This document shows positions 58,181 through 64,000 of a stretch of DNA of 64,000 bases, piece by piece. Each line of letters opens with the position of its first letter. The first letter of the stretch is position 1. The notes below the pieces were generated by a model, which saw only the letters and a program-made list of their open reading frames with translations, was not told the origin of the DNA and did not search any database. This DNA comes from Selenomonadaceae bacterium (GTDB lineage: Bacteria; Bacillota; Negativicutes; Selenomonadales; Selenomonadaceae): assembly GCA_017527075.1 (NCBI GenBank), contig JAFXQM010000013.1:51138-115137 (forward strand), read 5' to 3'. The translations under genes and the position numbers were made by a program.

Positions 58181-58582
58181 CTACTCTTCCTTTTCGAGAC
58201 GCTTCGCTTTAATCTTGCGCATTGAGCCGACAGCGTGCGCGATTTGCTCTTTGGTGTAGGGTTTGTGGATAAAATCAATCGCGCCCATCTTCAGGCACTG
58301 CATTAATTTTTGCGGCGTGCCCATGGAGCTGAGCATGACGACGGGAACATCGGGGGCGACTTCGCGAATGAATTCCAACGCCTCAATCCCGCCGACGACC
58401 GGCATGACGATATCCAAGATGACTCCGTCGGGCTCCTGCTCCAAGACCAACGTTATCGCCTCTTTGCCGTTGACCGCCTCGATGACTTCGCAGTTGAGCT
58501 TCTCCAGTTCCTCGCGCAACTTTTTGCGAAGGAGCCGCGAGTCGTCGGTTATCAACACGCGCAACTTCTCCTGTTCTTCCAT
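58181..58582 (-). CDS. Single-domain response regulator (CheY-like)
   Basis: A 133-residue receiver domain without output domain. The acidic pocket (LRVLITDDSRLLRKKL), the phosphoacceptor Asp in GVILDIVMPVVGGIEAL, the Ser in VVMLSSMGTPQ and the Lys in FIHKPYTKEQI are intact, so it should be phosphorylated. It may act in chemotaxis, regulation by protein contact or a phosphorelay; no kinase is nearby. GGGAGG lies about 12 bases before the ATG. Repeat copy D follows its stop. Confidence 0.88.
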   Translation of the reverse strand: MEEQEKLRVLITDDSRLLRKKLREELEKLNCEVIEAVNGKEAITLVLEQEPDGVILDIVMPVVGGIEALEFIREVAPDVPVVMLSSMGTPQKLMQCLKMGAIDFIHKPYTKEQIAHAVGSMRKIKAKRLEKEE

Positions 58583-58653
58583 AATAAACCGTCGCCTCCC
58601 TAAAAAGAATCGCCCGAAGGCGAATATCTATTTCCGAAAAAATTTTGTCGACG

Positions 58654-58743
<90 letters not shown>

Positions 58744-58755
58744 TTGAATGCGCCG

Positions 58756-58784
58756 ATAATATCAGAAAGATTTTGCAAAGTCAA
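58756..58784 (-). promoter_or_regulatory. Predicted promoter of tRNA-Ser
   Basis: TTGACT and TATTAT with a 17-nt spacer lie 13 nt upstream of the mature 5' end. Confidence 0.75.
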
Positions 58785-58852
58785 TGCCGCTTGCCGATTC
58801 GGGCGTCGGAAAAAATTTTTTACAAAGATGTGCGGCGAAGTAAAATTTGTGC

Positions 58853-58858
58853 TATAAT
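58853..58858 (+). promoter_or_regulatory. Extended -10 element before yitT
   Basis: TGCTATAAT gives a consensus extended -10 (TGnTATAAT) 34 nt before the yitT start; the -35 is poor, as is common for extended -10 promoters. Confidence 0.55.
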
Positions 58859-58892
58859 CGCCTGCGTATTTGAAGGAGGGAAAAATTTTTAA

Positions 58893-59843
58893 ATGAGATT
58901 AACGTCAATGCTCGTCAGGTGGAACCCGCTCAAGTATCTTGGAATTATGGCGGGCTGCCTGGTTGCCGCCTCTTCAATCAACACCTTCGTAGTGCCGAGC
59001 AGTCTGTTGACGGGCGGCGTGACCGGCATTGCGATTATTTTTTACTTCCTGTCGGGCTTGCCGATTGGCGCGCAAACTCTGGCGTACAACGTGCCGCTAC
59101 TGATTGCCTCGTACAAACTCCTCGGCAAGAAGTACACGCTCGACGTTGTCATCGGCACGCTCATGTTTTCGTTCGCGCTCGACGCCACGAAATTTTTGTC
59201 GGCTTACACTCCGACGGACGATTTGATGCTCGCGTCGATTTACGGCGGAATTTTCAACGGAATCGGTTACGGCATTGTCTTCCGCATGAACGGCTCGACG
59301 GGCGGCTTCGATATCCTCGGCGCGATTTTCAAAAGATATTTCTCCATGGACATCGGCTCGGTTATCTTCGGCTTCAACTGTCTGATTGTCGTCGTGGCGG
59401 GCGCGCTGTTCAATGTCAGCTCGGCAATGTTCACGCTGATTTGCATGTACATCACCTCGCAGATGACCAACAAAGTTATCGACGGCATTAATCAGCGCAA
59501 GGCGGTTTTGATTATCTCCGACCACGCGAAAGACATTGCCGACGGAATCATCACGGACATTGGGCGCGGCGTGACTTTTCTTCACGGCGAAGGAGCTTAC
59601 ACGGGCGTCGAGAAAAAAATCGTGATGGTCGTCGTGAGCATGACGCAAATCGCTAAAATAAAAATCATCGTCAACACCGTCGATAAAAATGCTTTCATGC
59701 TCTTCCTGCCCGCCAGTGAGGTCATGGGGCGCGGCTTCACTCGCCCGAATCGCCAGAACGTAAAATTCCGCACAGACCAAAAGATTAATCCCGAAGTCGA
59801 ACAGAAGATTCAAGACGCCTTGGCGAAACGCGGCGATGATTAA
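58893..59843 (+). CDS. YitT family membrane protein
   Basis: A 316-residue protein with five or six membrane segments in the first 195 residues (LGIMAGCLVAASSINTFVV, GGVTGIAIIFYFLSGLPIG, GSVIFGFNCLIVVVAGALF) and a C-terminal cytoplasmic DUF2179 domain (GRGVTFLHGEGAYTGVEKKI, ITDIGRG). YitT proteins are common in Firmicutes and of unknown transport role. GGAGGG lies before the ATG. It is a single-gene unit followed by a heptamer repeat block. Confidence 0.88.
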   Translation: MRLTSMLVRWNPLKYLGIMAGCLVAASSINTFVVPSSLLTGGVTGIAIIFYFLSGLPIGAQTLAYNVPLLIASYKLLGKKYTLDVVIGTLMFSFALDATKFLSAYTPTDDLMLASIYGGIFNGIGYGIVFRMNGSTGGFDILGAIFKRYFSMDIGSVIFGFNCLIVVVAGALFNVSSAMFTLICMYITSQMTNKVIDGINQRKAVLIISDHAKDIADGIITDIGRGVTFLHGEGAYTGVEKKIVMVVVSMTQIAKIKIIVNTVDKNAFMLFLPASEVMGRGFTRPNRQNVKFRTDQKINPEVEQKIQDALAKRGDD

Positions 59844-59849
59844 ATTTTT

Positions 59850-59917
59850 AAGGGGCAAGGGGTAAGGGACAAGGGACAAGAAAAAATTCCTCATTCCTAA
59901 TTCCTAATTCCTAATTG
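59850..59917. repeat. Heptamer repeat block after yitT
   Basis: Units GGGGCAA, GGGGTAA, GGGACAA, GGGACAA, then TTCCTCA and three TTCCTAA. It has the same two-part structure as the block at 48616. The remaining 140 bases before the MBL gene show no gene, only a purine-rich GAGGGAGG ribosome site. Confidence 0.85.
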
Positions 59918-60059
59918 AATTTGGGTCGTCAAATCGACGAAGAAATAAAATTCCAAAGCGGAGGGGGCGGTTAAAAAATTTTTCGCAAAATACGATTGAG
60001 ATTAGGGGCGGTCGACATCAAAACAAACTACAGTCGGCCGAGGGAGGAAAAATATTTTT

Positions 60060-60785
60060 ATGGACGTTAATTACTTACTCAACAGCGGATTCATGATTCA
60101 AGATGAAAAAATTTTGCTGGTGTTCGACGATTACGAAGACCCTGCGGGCATCGTCGACGCTGCGTATGATAAGGGAGGCTTCGACAGGCTTTACGTCTTC
60201 GTCACGCACGCGCACTTTGACCACTTCGGCACGCACATTCGCGGATACGCGCAAGGCACCACGCAATACATTTTCAGCAGCGACATCAAGCACACCAAGC
60301 GCGTAAAAATTTTCCCGAAAGATAAAATCGTTTACCTGAAGCATTACACGCAGTGGGCAGACGACGCGATTAAAGTTTGGTCGTATGACTCGACGGACGT
60401 GGGGACTTCCTTTTTGGTGGAGCTGCCGTCGGGCGCGAAGATTTTCCACGCGGGCGACTTCAACTGGTGGCACTGGGCGGACGACACGCCGGAGAACATC
60501 GCGCTGTCGGAGAAAGCTTTCAAGCGGCAACTGAAACGTCTCAGCGGCATGGAGGCGGACATCGCGTTCTTCCCCGTGGACGGGCGGCTCGGCTCTTCGC
60601 AGGAGAAGGGCGCGCTCGAATTCGTGGCGCGGACGAAGCTGAAAAGTTTCGTGGCGATGCACCGCGTCGAATATCCGCGCTGGGAACCGTCGCAGGAATT
60701 TTTGGCGGCGTCGAAGGGAATTCCGATTTGGGCACCGACAACGCCCGGCGAACACCGCGCCTTCGACGGAGAAAAATTTTTATGA
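60060..60785 (+). CDS. MBL-fold metallohydrolase
   Basis: A 241-residue metallo-beta-lactamase-fold protein with the zinc motif FVTHAHFDHFGTHIRG (His-x-His-x-Asp-His), a second histidine in KIFHAGDFNWWHW and a terminal His in SFVAMHRVEYPRW. It resembles the UlaG-like group of putative hydrolases rather than true lactamases. The substrate is unknown. GAGGGAGG lies about 11 bases before the ATG. It is followed by a 40-bp-period tandem repeat and greA. Confidence 0.83.
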   Translation: MDVNYLLNSGFMIQDEKILLVFDDYEDPAGIVDAAYDKGGFDRLYVFVTHAHFDHFGTHIRGYAQGTTQYIFSSDIKHTKRVKIFPKDKIVYLKHYTQWADDAIKVWSYDSTDVGTSFLVELPSGAKIFHAGDFNWWHWADDTPENIALSEKAFKRQLKRLSGMEADIAFFPVDGRLGSSQEKGALEFVARTKLKSFVAMHRVEYPRWEPSQEFLAASKGIPIWAPTTPGEHRAFDGEKFL

Positions 60786-60789
60786 CGGC

Positions 60790-60860
60790 TCGGAGCTCGT
60801 AAGCGGCGGAAAAAATTTCTTGCGGCGGGTCGGAGCTCGTAAGCGGCGGAAAAAATTTCT
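60790..60860. repeat. Two-copy tandem repeat upstream of greA
   Basis: Thirty-one identical bases starting TCGGAGCTCGTAAGCGGCGG occur at 60790-60820 and 60830-60860, with a period of 40. The second copy abuts the greA ribosome site GGAGGT. Confidence 0.9.
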
Positions 60861-60873
60861 GGAGGTCTGATAA

Positions 60874-61344
60874 ATGGCAGATAAAAAAATTTTGCTGACT
60901 CAGGACGGTTATAACAAGCTGGTTGAGAAGCTCGATTACATGAAGAGCGTGCGGCGAATTGAAATTTCCGAACGGCTCAAGGCGGCAATTGCGCTTGGCG
61001 ACCTCAGCGAGAATTCCGAGTACGACGACGCAAAAAATGAACAGGGGCGTCTCGAAAGCGAAATCAGCGAACTGGAGGCGAAGCTGCGCAACAGCGACAT
61101 CATTCAGGCGGCGGCGAGTACCGGCAAGGTTATGATTGGCTCCACGGTGACCGTCCGCGACGTTGAACTCGACATGGAAGAAACTTACATGATTGTCGGC
61201 TCGACGGAGGCTGACCCCGACAACAATAAAATTTCCGACGAATCGCCGCTGGGTGCCGCCCTGCTCAACAAAAGTGCCGGCGCGACCGTTCAAGTCCATG
61301 CACCGGCGGGCGTCATCGACTTTGAGATTTTGGACGTTAAGTGA
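60874..61344 (+). CDS. greA: Transcription elongation factor GreA
   Basis: GreA rescues backtracked RNA polymerase by stimulating transcript cleavage. The N-terminal coiled coil has the catalytic acidic tip GDLSENSEYDDAKNEQG, and the C-terminal FKBP-like domain includes ESPLGAALLNKSAGATVQV. The 156-residue length is standard. GGAGGTCTGATAA precedes the ATG. purD follows by 9 nt. Confidence 0.95.
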   Translation: MADKKILLTQDGYNKLVEKLDYMKSVRRIEISERLKAAIALGDLSENSEYDDAKNEQGRLESEISELEAKLRNSDIIQAAASTGKVMIGSTVTVRDVELDMEETYMIVGSTEADPDNNKISDESPLGAALLNKSAGATVQVHAPAGVIDFEILDVK

Positions 61345-61353
61345 GGTTTCCCC

Positions 61354-62613
61354 ATGAACGTTTTGCTGATTGGCGGCGGCGGTCGCGAACACGCGCTTGC
61401 TTGGAAAATTTCGCAGAGCCCGCGCCTTGAAAAATTTTTCGCGATACCCGGCAGCCCCGGCATTGCCGACTTCGCCGAGTGCGTCGAAAATATTTCAATC
61501 TCGGACAACGCCGCGCTCGTGAACTTCGCCAAAGAAAAAAATATCGACTTGGTCGTCGTCGGCCCTGAAGCTCCACTCGTGAACGGACTGACTGACGCGC
61601 TCGAAGCCGCGGGGATTAAATCCTTCGGACCGAACAAAATCGCCGCGCAGATTGAGGGCTCGAAAATTTTTGCCAAGCGGCTCATGAAGAAGTACAAAAT
61701 CCCGACAGCCGACTTTGAAGTTTTCGACTCCGCCGACGCCGCGAAGGATTACATCCGCGCGAAGGGCGCGCCGATTGTCGTGAAGGCTGACGGTTTGGCG
61801 GCGGGCAAGGGAGTTATCGTCGCGCAAACTTTGGAGGAGGCGTTGGCTGCCGTCGACGAGATGAAAAATTTCGGGGCGGCGGGAAGTAAAATCGTCGTGG
61901 AAGAATTCATGGACGGTGAAGAGGCATCCGTGCTCGCGCTGACAGACGGCGAAAAAATTTTGCCGCTCATCGCCGCGCAAGACCACAAAAGAGTTTTCGA
62001 CGGCGACAAAGGACTCAACACCGGCGGCATGGGAGCTTACGCGCCCGCGCCCGTCGTCGACGAAAAAATTTCCGCGCGCGTCGAAGAAAAAATCCTCAAG
62101 CCGACGATTGCCGCGCTCAGGGCGGAAGGAATTATTTATCGCGGCTGCCTGTACGCGGGACTGATGATTGTCGGCGGCGAACCGAAAGTCGTTGAGTTCA
62201 ATTGCCGCTTCGGCGACCCCGAAACTCAAGTGGTCTTGCCGCTCATGGAAGACGATTTGCTTGCACTCATGGACGAATGCGCGGCGGGCACTCTCTCCGA
62301 CAAAAAAATTTCGTGGAAGAATCAAAGCGCGGTTTGCGTGATTTTGGCGAGCGGCGGTTATCCCAAGGCTTACAAAAAAAATTTGCCGATTGACGGCATA
62401 AGCAAAGCCAAAACTCTCGGCGCGATGATTTTCCATGCGGGCACAAAAATTTCCGACGGCGAACTGGTCACGAGCGGCGGACGCGTCTTGGGCGTCACGG
62501 TCACTGCTCCGACCCTGCAAGAGGCCGTCGACAAAGTTTATCGCTGCGTTGAAGTCATTCACTTCGACGACGCGCACTTCCGCAAGGACATCGCCGCCAA
62601 AGCTCTCAAATAA
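61354..62613 (+). CDS. purD: Phosphoribosylamine-glycine ligase
   Basis: PurD makes glycinamide ribonucleotide in purine synthesis. The N-terminal VLLIGGGGREHALAWKI, the ATP-grasp loops VVKADGLAAGKGVIVAQ and TGGMGAYAPAPVVDE and the metal-binding EFNCRFGDPETQ are diagnostic. Its 419 residues are typical. It is apart from other pur genes here and probably co-transcribed with greA. A strong terminator follows. Confidence 0.96.
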   Translation: MNVLLIGGGGREHALAWKISQSPRLEKFFAIPGSPGIADFAECVENISISDNAALVNFAKEKNIDLVVVGPEAPLVNGLTDALEAAGIKSFGPNKIAAQIEGSKIFAKRLMKKYKIPTADFEVFDSADAAKDYIRAKGAPIVVKADGLAAGKGVIVAQTLEEALAAVDEMKNFGAAGSKIVVEEFMDGEEASVLALTDGEKILPLIAAQDHKRVFDGDKGLNTGGMGAYAPAPVVDEKISARVEEKILKPTIAALRAEGIIYRGCLYAGLMIVGGEPKVVEFNCRFGDPETQVVLPLMEDDLLALMDECAAGTLSDKKISWKNQSAVCVILASGGYPKAYKKNLPIDGISKAKTLGAMIFHAGTKISDGELVTSGGRVLGVTVTAPTLQEAVDKVYRCVEVIHFDDAHFRKDIAAKALK

Positions 62614-62624
62614 TTTTTCGGCAC

Positions 62625-62663
62625 AAAAAAAATCCCTCTCGACAATCGGGAGGGAAATTTTTT
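62625..62663. terminator. Bidirectional terminator between purD and the radical SAM maturase
   Basis: A 10-bp stem TCCCTCTCGA/TCGGGAGGGA (one G-U) with loop CAA is flanked by AAAAAAAA and a T run, serving both convergent genes. Confidence 0.9.
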
Positions 62664-63993
62664 ATTCCGCGAGTTTCGCCTGAATGTAAATGGCGCACTC
62701 CAATCTTTTCTTCTGAATCTCGCAACCGACCTCATAAGGCTGGCGAATGTCTCCGTGAAATAAATCCGCGTTCGCGTGACAGCCCCCGCTGCAAAAAAAT
62801 TTCGCCCAACACTCGCGGCACTTCGGTTTGTTCAGGACGTGCGATTCGCGAAAATATTTCAGCCAATGCCGCGAAGATTTTTCCACGCCGTCAAAAATAT
62901 TTCCGAGGCGATAACGCGCGCGCCCGACGAATTGATGGCACGGATACAAGTCACCGTTCTCCGCCACGGCAAAATATTCGTGACCCGCGCCGCAGCCCGC
63001 CAACCTCTTGGCCACGCACGGTCCGTTCGACAGGTCGACGTTGAAGTGGAAGAAAAAAAATCCGCGCCCTTCTCTCCGCCGCGCAAGGTAAGCCTCGGTC
63101 AGGCGGTCGTACTCCTCGCGAATCCGCGGCAAGTCATCTTCCGTCAGCGCGAGCGGCGAATCTTTTAAAACCACAGGCTCCACCGACAAGATATCGAAGC
63201 CCGCGTCGTGAATGCTCAGCACGTCAGTCGTGAAGTCCAAATTTTTTTTCGTGTACGTGCCGCGCAGATAATAATTTTCTCCGCCGCGACTTTCGACGAG
63301 CCGCTTGAAATTTTTCAGCACACGGTCGTAACTGCCGCGCCCGCCGATGTCGGGTCTCATGGCGTCGTGAATTTCTTTGCGCCCGTCCAAACTCAGCACG
63401 AGTGAAATATTATTTTCGTTGAGCCACGCGGAAATTTTTTCGTCGAGTAAAATTCCGTTCGTCGTCAGCGTCAGCTTAAAAATTTTCCCCGTCTCCTGCT
63501 CGCGTTGCCGAACGTATTCTGTGACGGCTTTGACCGTTCGGAAATTAATCAGCGGTTCTCCGCCGAAAAAATCAATCTCGCAATGTTTGCGCAGCCCCGA
63601 ATTCTTGATGATAAAATCGACGGCCGCCTTGCCGACCTCCGCGCTCATCACTGCCCTGTGCCCGAACGCTCCGCCGTCGCCGAAACAATATTTGCAGCGC
63701 AGGTTGCAATCTTGCGCGACCATCAGGCAAAGACTTTTTACCACGCCGCGCGCCGCAAACGTCGGGGGCACGTCGATATCCGCCGCGAAGAGCTCACCCG
63801 CGTCAATCAGCGCGTGCAGCTCGGAGAGAATCTCGGCGGTGTCTTCGGCGGGATATTTTTTTAAAATTTCCGCGTCGTTCGTCCCGTCGAAGTCGTCAAG
63901 GATTTTGCTCGTCGCCTCGTCGATTAAATGCACCGCGCCGCTGTTCACGTCCAGCAAAATAAAATCGTCGCCCTGCTTAAATTTGTGAATCAT
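62662..63993 (-). CDS. Radical SAM/SPASM maturase, SCIFF-peptide type
   Basis: The start MIHKFKQGDDFILLDVNSGA and a DNSGAVH-like peptide-recognition region are characteristic of the maturase that builds Cys-to-Thr thioethers in the six-cysteine SCIFF peptide. The radical SAM cluster motif is CNLRCKYCFG near residue 99, and SPASM cysteines lie in CRECWAKFFCSGGCHANAD with further cysteines at FVGRAR and VGCEIQKK. The 443 residues fit the family. The SCIFF precursor normally lies directly upstream, which here is beyond the right edge of the window. Confidence 0.87.
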   Translation of the reverse strand: MIHKFKQGDDFILLDVNSGAVHLIDEATSKILDDFDGTNDAEILKKYPAEDTAEILSELHALIDAGELFAADIDVPPTFAARGVVKSLCLMVAQDCNLRCKYCFGDGGAFGHRAVMSAEVGKAAVDFIIKNSGLRKHCEIDFFGGEPLINFRTVKAVTEYVRQREQETGKIFKLTLTTNGILLDEKISAWLNENNISLVLSLDGRKEIHDAMRPDIGGRGSYDRVLKNFKRLVESRGGENYYLRGTYTKKNLDFTTDVLSIHDAGFDILSVEPVVLKDSPLALTEDDLPRIREEYDRLTEAYLARRREGRGFFFFHFNVDLSNGPCVAKRLAGCGAGHEYFAVAENGDLYPCHQFVGRARYRLGNIFDGVEKSSRHWLKYFRESHVLNKPKCRECWAKFFCSGGCHANADLFHGDIRQPYEVGCEIQKKRLECAIYIQAKLAE

Positions 63994-64000
63994 CCAATCC

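Overview
The window looks like chromosomal DNA from a Gram-negative-type Firmicute, most probably a Negativicutes (Selenomonadales-like) anaerobe; this is inferred from gene content only. A heptose-7-phosphate kinase (LPS core) and GDP-fucose and dTDP-sugar genes sit beside Firmicute-type genes (YitT, YjfB, DUF362, a SCIFF-peptide maturase, a tRNA gene encoding its CCA) and a quinol:fumarate reductase/fumarase pair typical of succinate or propionate formers. Base composition is about mid-50s percent GC by eye, yet A/T palindromes of the form AAAATTTT recur roughly twice per kb.

Layout. 1-11 kb: a cut TPR protein, DUF362, NAD(P)-binding protein, thrB, hom, ispA, a TtcA-like PP-loop enzyme, a heptose kinase, hemL, hemB and a PH-domain membrane protein, all on the minus strand after the TPR gene. 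11-19 kb (plus): a surface-polysaccharide operon for GDP-mannose, GDP-fucose and fucosyl transfer (gmd, nucleotide-sugar dehydrogenase, epimerase, fcl, a frameshifted methyltransferase, manC, a GT11-GT2 fusion), followed by a candidate small RNA. 19-25 kb: exonuclease, pheA, then an inositol-like operon (AraC, IolG-like, sugar porter, sugar isomerase). 25-35 kb (minus): trpG, phosphatase, sigma factor and RecQ-like helicase joined by overlapping starts and stops; trpE with a small exported protein; cbiD with hicAB; rmlB. 35-47 kb: fhs, frdCAB, fumAB, an aminotransferase, DUF502, an RTX-type repeat protein and recO. 47-57 kb: two tandem copies of a probable type I toxin-antitoxin module; truB-nrnA-rbfA; then an HNH / NurA-like / HerA-like / GHKL ATPase / radical SAM operon where infB would normally precede rbfA, with hup upstream. 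57-64 kb: yjfB, cupin, response regulator, tRNA-Ser, yitT, MBL-fold protein, greA, purD and the SCIFF maturase.

The strongest candidates for undescribed biology are: (1) the tandem toxin modules at 47.06-47.76 kb, each with sense promoter, sequestered ribosome site, 27-28-residue hydrophobic peptide and convergent antisense promoter; (2) the five-gene HerA/NurA/GHKL/HNH/radical SAM operon, with an 11-C tract in the ATPase gene and a terminator just upstream; (3) a dispersed element in four copies, each 3' of a minus-strand gene, whose 14-15 bp hairpin shows compensatory changes; (4) the highly iterated AAAATTTT palindrome; and (5) 7- and 8-bp tandem repeats that supply stop codons and, for truB, a new N-terminus. 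No insertion sequence, prophage or CRISPR array was seen.
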